Shown piece after piece: positions 1-7,668 of a stretch of 18,644 nt of DNA. Source of the stretch: Actinomyces viscosus (lineage in GTDB: Bacteria; Bacteroidota; Bacteroidia; Flavobacteriales_D; Crocinitomicaceae); NCBI GenBank assembly GCA_943326975.2, contig CALPVI020000006.1, forward strand, positions 1-18,644, given 5' to 3'. Made by a program: the position numbers and the translations under genes. Position 1 is the stretch's first letter. Each line of letters opens with the position of its first letter. The notes beneath the pieces were generated by a model that was not told where the DNA came from, ran no database searches, and saw only the letters and a program-made list of their open reading frames with translations.

Positions 1-2003
1 AAAAAGAAACGATCTCCTGGTATATCTTTCATAGCAACTAAGCCTTCACATTGGTTCTCAATCATTTTGACAAACAAACCATGCTCAGTTAAACCTGAAA
101 CAATTCCTTCAAACTCTTCTCCTATTTTATCTTGAACAAATAAAACTTGGAAATATTTCGTTGAATCTCGTTCCGCATCTACCGCTTTACGCTCATTTCT
201 TGAAATACGTTTACAAACATCATCTAACTCTTTGCCATATCGATGTTTTTGTGTTGTCAATTCTTCCAATAAAATACGATGAACCATTAAATCAGCATAT
301 CGACGTATTGGTGATGTGAAATGCGTATAGTGTTGAAATGCTAAACCATAATGCCCAATGTTTTTTGTCTCATAAGTTGCTTTCGCCATGGAACGAATAG
401 CCATCGTTTGAATAATTGAATATTCATTCGTCAAACGGATATCGTCTAATAAGCGATTGATGCTTTTTGCAATTTCATCTGGGTGCGTAAAATCTAATTT
501 GTATCCAAATTTATCAATGAAAATATTGAAAACTCCAATTTTTGTTTCATCGGGTTTGTCATGTACACGATAAATAAATGGTATTTGATCACGATTCTTT
601 TTAGGAATACCAACAAATTCTGCCACTTTTCTATTGGCCAACAACATGAATTCTTCAATTAATTTATGCGCATCTTTAGACGTTTTGATCATAACCTCAA
701 TTGGCATTCCTTCTTCGTCTAATTTAAAACGCATCTCTTCAGATTCGATACTCAAAGCGCCACTTTTAATTCGCTTTCCTCTATAAATTTTTGCTAATTT
801 ATCTAATTTTAGAATCTCCTCTTTGTAATCACCATCTTTCCCTTCAATGATTTCTTGCGCTTCTTCATAGGTAAATCTTCTGTTCGAATGAATTACCGTT
901 TTTCCAAACCATTCGTTATGAATACCGCCATTTTCATCAATTTCAAAAACAGCAGAAAAACTAAATTTATCTTCATTTGGTCGCAAAGAACAAGCCATAT
1001 TCGATAATTGTTCAGGCAACATAGGTACTACTCTGTCAACTAAATAAACAGAGTTTGAGCGTTTTAATGCCTCCACATCCATTGGACTTCCAACCGTAAC
1101 GTAATGACTAACGTCTGCAATGTGAACACCCACTTCTATATTTCCATTTGGTAATACTTTATAGGATAAAGCATCATCAAAATCTTTTGCATCTAAAGGG
1201 TCAATTGTAAAAGTTGTAATATCTCTAAAATCTCTTCTTTTAGCAACTTCTTCTGGATCTAATTCTAAACCAACCATTTCTGCCTGACTCAATACCTCAT
1301 CTGGAAAAGTAAACTCAATACCATTGTTACATAAAATGCTCATCATTTCGGTATCATTGGTGGTTTTCTTGCCTAAACACTCTAACACTTCTCCATATGG
1401 ATTACCAGCAGATTTAGGCCAAACGGTAATTTTCACCAAACATTTCTCACCATCTTTTGCTCCATTCAACTTTTCTTTAGGAATGAAAATATCTGTTCCT
1501 GCTTTTGAATTATCAGGTATCAAAAAAGCAAAATTTTCATGCATTTGAATCGTACCCACAAACTGAGTTCGCTCACGTTCAACTACTGAAATAATTCTAC
1601 CTTCTGTTCGAGTTGGCCCTTTCTTAATAATTTGCACTTTTACTATATCCCCATTCAAAGATTGATTTAAATTATCTGGAGAAATATAAATGTCTTTTTC
1701 AGCTTTGGAAGTCATTACAAAACCTGCTCCGCGAGCAGAAAGCATCAAAGAACCTTCAACAAGATTATCTAACTCTTTTAAGGTATATTCACCATGAGAC
1801 ATGGTTCTTAAATAACTGTCTTTCGATAAATCTTGTAGAATTGTATAAACTAATTTGCGTAACGCATTTTCACGAACATCCAACAATTCACAAACTTGTT
1901 TATGCGTAAGTTTAGCATCTGGATTTTTCTCAAAAGCTTTTCTGATAGCATGCGTCAAACTTTGCTTTAACTTATTTGATTTTTTTCCTTTCTCTTTGCG
2001 CAT
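1..2003 (-). CDS. rnr: Ribonuclease R (3'-5' exoribonuclease), C-terminus cut by window edge
   Basis: The minus strand is open from an ATG at 2003-2001 to the left edge, giving 667 codons with no stop. The product degrades structured RNA processively from the 3' end in the cytoplasm and takes part in mRNA and rRNA quality control. Visible in order are a basic Lys-rich N-terminus with a helix-turn-helix-like segment, cold-shock-type RNA-binding stretches, the RNB catalytic domain and the start of a C-terminal S1 domain (from about residue 630). The RNB active site reads TIDPLDAKDFDDALS. Its acidic residues D268, D274, D276 and D277 keep the D-x5-D-x-DD spacing of the E. coli RNase R metal-binding residues. 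The later signature YTHFTSPIRRYADL is also present. The end of S1 and any basic tail lie outside the window. The gene is transcribed divergently from the ferritin gene. The family call is firm. RNase R rather than RNase II is favoured by the extended N-terminus. Confidence 0.95.
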   Translation of the reverse strand, partial: MRKEKGKKSNKLKQSLTHAIRKAFEKNPDAKLTHKQVCELLDVRENALRKLVYTILQDLSKDSYLRTMSHGEYTLKELDNLVEGSLMLSARGAGFVMTSKAEKDIYISPDNLNQSLNGDIVKVQIIKKGPTRTEGRIISVVERERTQFVGTIQMHENFAFLIPDNSKAGTDIFIPKEKLNGAKDGEKCLVKITVWPKSAGNPYGEVLECLGKKTTNDTEMMSILCNNGIEFTFPDEVLSQAEMVGLELDPEEVAKRRDFRDITTFTIDPLDAKDFDDALSYKVLPNGNIEVGVHIADVSHYVTVGSPMDVEALKRSNSVYLVDRVVPMLPEQLSNMACSLRPNEDKFSFSAVFEIDENGGIHNEWFGKTVIHSNRRFTYEEAQEIIEGKDGDYKEEILKLDKLAKIYRGKRIKSGALSIESEEMRFKLDEEGMPIEVMIKTSKDAHKLIEEFMLLANRKVAEFVGIPKKNRDQIPFIYRVHDKPDETKIGVFNIFIDKFGYKLDFTHPDEIAKSINRLLDDIRLTNEYSIIQTMAIRSMAKATYETKNIGHYGLAFQHYTHFTSPIRRYADLMVHRILLEELTTQKHRYGKELDDVCKRISRNERKAVDAERDSTKYFQVLFVQDKIGEEFEGIVSGLTEHGLFVKMIENQCEGLVAMKDIPGDRFF

Positions 2004-2035
2004 AATTATTGTGGATTGAGTTGCTAATTTACTAC

Positions 2036-2043
2036 TAAATATA
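2036..2043 (-). promoter_or_regulatory. Possible -7 element for rnr
   Basis: On the minus strand these bases read TATATTTA, seven of eight matches to the Bacteroidota -7 consensus TAnnTTTG. They lie 33 bases upstream of the rnr ATG, which would give a short leader of about 25 bases. I see no clear TTG at the usual distance of about 19 bases upstream, so this is only a candidate. The rest of the 177-base gap between rnr and the ferritin gene is AT-rich with no other recognisable element. Confidence 0.3.
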
Positions 2044-2180
2044 AGAAAAAATAAGGTAGTTTAAAATAATGCATGTAATTTTAAATTAATATTTAGTTTT
2101 TAGTTGAAGAAAATATCTTTCATAAGAACAGAATTCAATCAAAATTTTTAGTAAATTAACACTTCAAAAAAATAAAACAT

Positions 2181-2699
2181 ATGAACGCAAGAGTTGAAGC
2201 AGCATTAAATGACCAAATACAAAAAGAAGGATATTCTTCACAATTTTACTTAGCTATGGCTTCTTGGGCTGAAAATAATGGCTTAAACGGAACATCAAAA
2301 TTTTTATATACGCACTCTGATGAAGAAAGATTTCACATGTTGAAATTGATCAAATTTGTAAACGAAAGAGGGGGAGTTGCTTTAGTACCTGCAACCGAAC
2401 AACCACCTGTGGATTACAAAGATTTAGAAAATGTTTTTGAATTGCTGCTAGAACATGAATTAATGGTGACAGATAGCATCAATAACTTGGTAGATATTTG
2501 TTTACAAGAAAAAGATTATACGACACATAATTTTGTTCAATGGTATGTTTCAGAACAATTAGAAGAAGAAGCATTAGCAAGAACAATCCTTGATAAGTTA
2601 AAATTAATCGGTGGTGACAAAGGAGGTATGTATATGTTTGACAGAGATTTAGAGAATATCGTAAGTCAATCTAATGCACCCGCTGATGCAAAAGCGTAA
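2181..2699 (+). CDS. ftnA: Ferritin (non-heme, FtnA type)
   Basis: This is a 172-residue, full-length bacterial ferritin. It would form the 24-subunit cytoplasmic shell that oxidises Fe(II) and stores it as ferric mineral. Aligned by eye to E. coli FtnA, the ferroxidase ligands are all present: E16, E49 and H52 (in HSDEERFHM), E93, Q126 and E129 (in WYVSEQLEEE), plus the conserved Tyr at position 23. There is no bacterioferritin heme-ligand Met in the expected context. The C-terminal tail after about residue 160 is Ala/Ser-rich and variable. The ATG follows an A-rich stretch without a Shine-Dalgarno sequence, as is normal in Bacteroidota. The gene lies 53 bases upstream of the cyclase gene on the same strand with no convincing terminator between them, so partial co-transcription is possible. 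I see no clear Fur-box palindrome upstream. Confidence 0.95.
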   Translation: MNARVEAALNDQIQKEGYSSQFYLAMASWAENNGLNGTSKFLYTHSDEERFHMLKLIKFVNERGGVALVPATEQPPVDYKDLENVFELLLEHELMVTDSINNLVDICLQEKDYTTHNFVQWYVSEQLEEEALARTILDKLKLIGGDKGGMYMFDRDLENIVSQSNAPADAKA

Positions 2700-2752
2700 T
2701 TAATTTTAACATTTTCTAGGCACTATAAAAGTGTTGAGGGTAAATTATATCT

Positions 2753-5700
2753 ATGAAAAAACTACTTTCAGTTGTCTTTTTGTTTGTGGCATTGATTTCA
2801 TTGTCACAAACAGCATATCGATTTAGAAATTACACAATTAGCGATGGAATTTCTCAAAGTTCTGTTCTGAACATCATTCAAGATCAGTCCAACGCGCTTT
2901 GGATAGGGACGCAAGATGGTTTGAATCGATTTGATGGCAAAAACTTTGAAGTTTTTAACTCGGATAATACCCCTGGAATAGAAAGTGAATACATTCGATG
3001 TTCAGCTAAAACAAAGGATGGTAATTTATGGTTTGGTTCAGCTAATGGATTGATTCTATATAATATCAAAACCGAAAAATTTAAGACTTTCTATTTATAT
3101 AAAAATGCTATTCTTCAAATAGAAAGTATTACGGTAGATAAAAATGATAATATTTGGATTTCTTCACTTGCAAGTGGATTATTAAAATTCAATCCCAAAC
3201 AGAAAAAATTTACCGTTTACACAGATTTTCTGCCAAGTAAACGAATACAAAGTGTTTTTTATGTGGGAGGAAATAAAATACTTGTAAACACTGAAGATAG
3301 TGGTGTTTTTGAATTGGATGAAGTAACTAAAAAAGTAAAAAAGATTACAATTCCTTACAAAAAAGGAGCAATCGGAATCATCTCTAAAATTGTACAACCT
3401 AGCAAGGACTTATTATATTTCTGTACAAATCAAGGTATCTATCAGTATTTAATCTCTACTCAAAAAATAGCTCAAAAGTTCCAAAAATTAACAAAAGAAT
3501 ACGGTACTATTCCGATTACAGATATTCAAATTTCAGAGGATAATCAATGGATTCTGACTAGTAATGAAGGATTGTTCACTATTTCTACGGATGGTTCTAT
3601 TTTTCACAATACAGAAGATATTTTTCAAAAAAATGCATTACTTAACAACAAAATCAGTTGCTTATTCATAGATAACTCTGGTAATTATTGGATTGGTTCT
3701 GAACGTGGTTTAAGTAGTTTCAACCCAAAAAGACAAGATTTTTTAGGCATCGGACCAAGTGGTAATTTAGAACAAGGTTTACCAAGCCCCACTGTTTGGT
3801 GTTTTGCTGAAGATAAAGCAGCTAATTTTGTTTACATTGGAACGGATGTGGGTGTTTCAATATACAACCGAAATACAAGAAAATATGCCCATTGTTTTAT
3901 TAAAAATAAAAATAATCAGGCTTTTCCAGTTAGAACCATTTATGTATTTAATGATAAACATATACTAGCAGGTAGTGATGACGGATTGTATCAAATCAAA
4001 ATAAATGGAGCGAATAACTTCGAGTTGTCTAAAATAGATTTCGTAAAAGGTTTACAAAGTTTAACACACAATCGAATTTATACAATTGTCCATTGGAAAG
4101 AAGATAAGTTCTTTCTTGGAACAAAAGGAGGAATCGTTATCTACGACTTTAAACAGAAAAAAAGTGAGATATTTGAACGCAATAGCGTCCCAAATTCTTC
4201 TAACATTGGAATTTGTAGGTTAATTTTCAAAAACAAAAAAGGTAAAGTATTCTTCGCAACAAGTACCGGTGGATTAAATTACCTTGATGAAAAAGAATCA
4301 GTTCTAAAAATAAGACCTTATAAATATAACCCGAATCTTAAAAATCTTACGAAAGATTATCTAACTTCTGTTTACCAAATCAATAGTTATGAATATTACT
4401 TTGGTACGTTGGGTTCAGGACTTATTTATTGGAATGAGAAAACGAAAGATGGTAAAACATACAACAAATCTTTAGGTTTACCGAATAATGTAATCTATAG
4501 TGTACTGCCTGATGACAAGAAAAACCTATGGTTAAGTACTAATAAAGGTATTAGTTGCATTAATATCCTGAATAAAACGATTGTAAACTATGAAGAAATA
4601 AATGGTTTAATGAGCAACGAATTTAATTTAGGAGCTTACCTTAAATCCACAAGTGGTCAACTCTACTTTGGTGGGATATATGGTTACAACTATTTTAATC
4701 CAAACACATTAGGGATTCATTCAAATGATATACATGTCATCTTCTCAAAATTCAAATTAGATAAATCATGGTTGAAACCGAATGAGAAAGATTCACCTCT
4801 AAAAAAACCAATTACAAATACAAAGCAAATTGATTTAAGCTATACGCAAAGAAGTTTCACTATTCAATTTATTCCTTCAGATATCAGTAATCCTGAATTA
4901 ACGAACTACAAATACATTTTAGAGGGTTCAGATGAAGGGGAAGTCTTGTTAAGAAATTCAAATGAAATACATTTCCCATCACTTTCTTCAGGTGAATATC
5001 GCTTAAAAGTATATGCTCGTGTAGGTGAAGGAGAATGGAATCAAAGTCCAAGTATTTTAAGAATAACAATCGCAGCACCTTTCTGGTGGACATGGTGGTT
5101 TTGGCTGATAATAGGTCTTTTTGTGTTCGGTTTGGTTCGTTTATTTATTCACCAAAAAATTCAATTAGAACGAAGAAAATTAGTTCGATTGGAAATGAAA
5201 ATTGCTGAACGAACAAGAGAAATTAGAGCGAAAAATGCTCAAATTGAAGCACAAAACTTAGTTATTGAAGAAGAAAAAAACAAAGTAATTGAACAACAAA
5301 AACTGCTTCAAAAAGAAAAAGACAAATCAGAAAGATTGATCCTTAAAATCATGCCTAAAAACACGATTGAGGACCTAAAAAATCATGGTACAACCAGTGC
5401 AAGGGCATATAAAACTGTTTCTGTACTCTTTACTGATTTTGTTGGGTTTACGAAAAAAGCTGAAGGCATGAAACCTACTGAATTGGTTAGTAAATTAGAT
5501 GTTTACTTTACTAAATTCGATGAAATCATAGTAAAAAATAATCTTGAAAAAATCAAAACAATTGGAGATGCTTACATGTGTGCTGGTGGAGTTCCTGTTA
5601 GAAACAACACGAATCCAATAGACACTTGTTTGGCTGCTTTACAAATTCAAGATTACATAACAACCCTCAACGATGAATGTGCAAAAAATGGAACTCCTGA

Positions 5701-6640
5701 AGATGCATGGGAACTTCGACTTGGAATCAATACAGGTGAAGTAACAGCAGGCGTAATAGGAAACCAAAGATTAGCTTATGATATTTGGGGATCTACAGTA
5801 AATAGAGCACAAAGAATGGAAATGCTTGGACAACCTGGAAAGGTTACGATTACTGGAGAGACTTTCAAGTTAATTGAGCCTTATTTTGAATGTACTTTCA
5901 GAGGAAAGGCACAATCAAAAAGTAAGCGTGAGATTTTGATGTATACTGTAGAACGCATCAAACCGCAACTTTCTGCTGACGAAAAAGGAATCGTTCCGAA
6001 TGAAAGATTTCATCAAATTGTTAACTTATACCTTTATAGTTCTATCAATTACAATAAAGCAGAAAGGTATATTACCAAAATATTAAAAGAAGGTCTTTCT
6101 GATAAACTTCACTATCATAGTTTAGATCACATGCAAGACGTAGTTCAAGCAGTTGAAAGAATAGCCCTTACTGAAAACATTACCGATGAGGGATTGTTTT
6201 TATTGAAATCTGCCGCTTCTTATCACGACGCTGGATTCATCGAACAATATGATAAAAATGAGCCAATCGGAGCGCGAATGGCAGAAGAAATTTTACCTAA
6301 ATTTGGTTATAACGAACAACATATAGAACAAATCAAACAATTAATCTATGTGACGCAAATACCGCATAAACCTCAAAACAAATTAGAAGAAATTATTTGT
6401 GATGCAGATTTAGATTACTTAGGTAGAGATGATTTTCATCAAATCGCGGATAAGTTAAGACTTGAATTAAGAGAACATGGAAAAATTGATAGTGATAGAA
6501 AATGGGATGAAATTCAAGTTCAGTTTCTAACAAATCATAAATATTTTACTCAATCAGCTATTGATACGAGAAGAAATAAAAAATTAAAACATTTAGAAGA
6601 AATAAAAAAACGATTGGAAGAAAACAACTATATAGATTAG
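2753..6640 (+). CDS. Exported propeller sensor with class III adenylate cyclase and C-terminal HD phosphohydrolase domain
   Basis: This 1295-residue protein starts with a signal peptide or anchor (residues 1-20). A periplasmic region of Reg_prop-type repeats (about 22-660; for example LWIGTQDGLNRFDG) is followed by a Y_Y_Y domain (about 697-775). A membrane helix (777-799) and a charged coiled coil (about 800-866) lead into the linker LILKIMP and the cyclase domain (about 885-1065). Metal-binding Asp residues are D895 (FTDFVGFT) and D939 (TIGDAY), 44 residues apart. K935 and D1010 (YDIWG) occupy the adenine-recognition positions, and N1017 and R1021 the transition-state positions, so one chain carries a complete ATP-type site and would act as a homodimer. 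A C-terminal HD domain (about 1100-1260) has YHSLDH (H1122, H1126), HD at 1158-1159 and DADLD at 1217-1221. This suggests ligand-controlled cAMP synthesis with possible hydrolysis in the same protein. The ligand and the HD substrate are unknown. The architecture resembles hybrid two-component sensors, with the histidine kinase replaced. Confidence 0.9.
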   Translation: MKKLLSVVFLFVALISLSQTAYRFRNYTISDGISQSSVLNIIQDQSNALWIGTQDGLNRFDGKNFEVFNSDNTPGIESEYIRCSAKTKDGNLWFGSANGLILYNIKTEKFKTFYLYKNAILQIESITVDKNDNIWISSLASGLLKFNPKQKKFTVYTDFLPSKRIQSVFYVGGNKILVNTEDSGVFELDEVTKKVKKITIPYKKGAIGIISKIVQPSKDLLYFCTNQGIYQYLISTQKIAQKFQKLTKEYGTIPITDIQISEDNQWILTSNEGLFTISTDGSIFHNTEDIFQKNALLNNKISCLFIDNSGNYWIGSERGLSSFNPKRQDFLGIGPSGNLEQGLPSPTVWCFAEDKAANFVYIGTDVGVSIYNRNTRKYAHCFIKNKNNQAFPVRTIYVFNDKHILAGSDDGLYQIKINGANNFELSKIDFVKGLQSLTHNRIYTIVHWKEDKFFLGTKGGIVIYDFKQKKSEIFERNSVPNSSNIGICRLIFKNKKGKVFFATSTGGLNYLDEKESVLKIRPYKYNPNLKNLTKDYLTSVYQINSYEYYFGTLGSGLIYWNEKTKDGKTYNKSLGLPNNVIYSVLPDDKKNLWLSTNKGISCINILNKTIVNYEEINGLMSNEFNLGAYLKSTSGQLYFGGIYGYNYFNPNTLGIHSNDIHVIFSKFKLDKSWLKPNEKDSPLKKPITNTKQIDLSYTQRSFTIQFIPSDISNPELTNYKYILEGSDEGEVLLRNSNEIHFPSLSSGEYRLKVYARVGEGEWNQSPSILRITIAAPFWWTWWFWLIIGLFVFGLVRLFIHQKIQLERRKLVRLEMKIAERTREIRAKNAQIEAQNLVIEEEKNKVIEQQKLLQKEKDKSERLILKIMPKNTIEDLKNHGTTSARAYKTVSVLFTDFVGFTKKAEGMKPTELVSKLDVYFTKFDEIIVKNNLEKIKTIGDAYMCAGGVPVRNNTNPIDTCLAALQIQDYITTLNDECAKNGTPEDAWELRLGINTGEVTAGVIGNQRLAYDIWGSTVNRAQRMEMLGQPGKVTITGETFKLIEPYFECTFRGKAQSKSKREILMYTVERIKPQLSADEKGIVPNERFHQIVNLYLYSSINYNKAERYITKILKEGLSDKLHYHSLDHMQDVVQAVERIALTENITDEGLFLLKSAASYHDAGFIEQYDKNEPIGARMAEEILPKFGYNEQHIEQIKQLIYVTQIPHKPQNKLEEIICDADLDYLGRDDFHQIADKLRLELREHGKIDSDRKWDEIQVQFLTNHKYFTQSAIDTRRNKKLKHLEEIKKRLEENNYID

Positions 6641-6646
6641 ATTACT

Positions 6647-6678
6647 ATTAATTTTTGATAAACAAAAAATTAATTTTT
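6647..6678 (+). terminator. AT-only hairpin followed by T-run after the cyclase gene
   Basis: Seven bases after the cyclase stop codon, ATTAATTTTT pairs with AAAAATTAAT across a loop of about eight bases, followed directly by four T and soon by another T-run. The geometry fits an intrinsic terminator. The stem has essentially no G-C pairs, so it would be weak and may only reduce read-through into the usp gene. Confidence 0.45.
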
Positions 6679-6741
6679 AGATTTTTTCAAAATTCTTTGA
6701 AAGAAAGACTAGAATAAAATACAACTCTTTTTGATTATTGT

Positions 6742-6749
6742 TAACTTTG
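6742..6749 (+). promoter_or_regulatory. -7 promoter element of the universal stress gene
   Basis: TAACTTTG is an exact match to the Bacteroidota -7 consensus TAnnTTTG. It lies 31 bases before the ATG at 6781 and predicts a leader of roughly 25 bases. No TTG stands at the ideal upstream distance, so the -33 element is degenerate or absent. The location in the only gap between a terminator-like hairpin and the usp start supports the call. Confidence 0.55.
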
Positions 6750-6780
6750 CGAAGAACTTAAACGACAAAATACTTTTACG

Positions 6781-7599
6781 ATGCAAACAAAAACATTTAT
6801 TGTACCTCATGATTTTTCTGCAACAGCAGATAATGCTTTAGAACATGCGATTTTAACTGCGAAACCGCTAAAGGCTCAAATTTATGTTTTACATGTTGTG
6901 CCAAACGAAAAAAGTATAAAAGAAGCAGAACATAAATTAGAAGTTGCTTTGAAGCGTTTTGGAAATGATACGATTATAATTCCAAAAGTAAGAGTTGGTA
7001 ATATTTTTGATTCTATTGGAGATTTTGCTGCTGAACACCATGCTGAGTTAATTTTCATGGGAACTCATGGAACTCATGGTTGGCAACATATCACTGGAAG
7101 TAATGCATTAAAAGTAATTACACATTCTGAAGTTCCATTTATTATTGTACAAGAAAGAAAAATTCGCCCGGAGGGGTATAGAAACATCGTTGTTCCTTTA
7201 GATTTAAATAAAGAGACAAAACAAAAATTAGCAATGGTTGCTCATATTGCAACTTACTTTAAATCGAAAGTTCATGTGGTTACATTAGATGAAACTGATG
7301 AATTTTTAAGACATAAAGTAAAAGCTAATATTCAATTCGCAAATAAATTTTTCTCTGAAAGAGGTATTGAAATTACAGCTACTTTAGCACCAAGTAGTGG
7401 TTTTGACAAAGAAGTGGTAAAACACGCAGTAGCTATTGATGCTGATTTAATTGCCATTATGAACTTAAACAAAAACAATATTTTTGGAGCAGTTGCAGCA
7501 AGTAACGAAAAATTTGTAATTACAAATGACGCTCAAATTCCAACATTAGTTGTAAATCCAATTGACTCTCCATACGGAGCAAGTTTCATGGTTGGATAA
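6781..7599 (+). CDS. Universal stress protein with two UspA domains
   Basis: This is a 272-residue cytoplasmic protein made of two tandem UspA folds, about residues 3-133 and 138-265. The first domain carries the ATP-binding features: D11 after the first strand (FIVPHDFS) and a G-x2-G...GSN loop at 94-108 (GTHGTHGWQHITGSN). The spacing between G97 and the GS pair is eight residues, one fewer than in the MJ0577 motif, which I believe is common in Bacteroidota homologues. The second domain keeps the fold (YRNIVVPLDL at its start and IPTLVVNP at its end) but lacks the Gly-rich loop, so it probably does not bind nucleotide. Such proteins act as intramolecular dimers in stress adaptation; a specific client cannot be inferred. 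The gene has its own -7 box and a strong terminator, so it is probably monocistronic. Confidence 0.93.
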   Translation: MQTKTFIVPHDFSATADNALEHAILTAKPLKAQIYVLHVVPNEKSIKEAEHKLEVALKRFGNDTIIIPKVRVGNIFDSIGDFAAEHHAELIFMGTHGTHGWQHITGSNALKVITHSEVPFIIVQERKIRPEGYRNIVVPLDLNKETKQKLAMVAHIATYFKSKVHVVTLDETDEFLRHKVKANIQFANKFFSERGIEITATLAPSSGFDKEVVKHAVAIDADLIAIMNLNKNNIFGAVAASNEKFVITNDAQIPTLVVNPIDSPYGASFMVG

Positions 7600-7608
7600 T
7601 ATACATTT

Positions 7609-7634
7609 AAAAAGCCGCAAAAGCGGCTTTTTTT
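7609..7634 (+). terminator. Strong intrinsic terminator after the universal stress gene
   Basis: AAAAAGCCGC, an AAAA loop and GCGGCTTTTT form a perfect stem with a GC-rich core, followed by a run of T. It starts ten bases after the usp stop codon. The A-run on the 5' side means it could also work on the opposite strand. Confidence 0.92.
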
Positions 7635-7668
7635 ATTTACTCATCGCACAATTTATCCGATTTAAACT

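Noticed and set aside
1324..1548. Plus-strand 74-codon ORF inside rnr
   Set aside because: It is antisense to the RNase R reading frame, which carries the catalytic motifs; no family resemblance.
2114..2121. TATCTTTC upstream of the ferritin gene as a -7 promoter box
   Set aside because: Seven of eight consensus matches, but no TTG at about 19 bases upstream and a rather long 53-base leader; too weak to list in such AT-rich sequence.
2721..2733. Small hairpin CACT-ATAAA-AGTG between the ferritin and cyclase genes as a terminator
   Set aside because: The stem has only four pairs and no T-run follows, so it is not a credible terminator.
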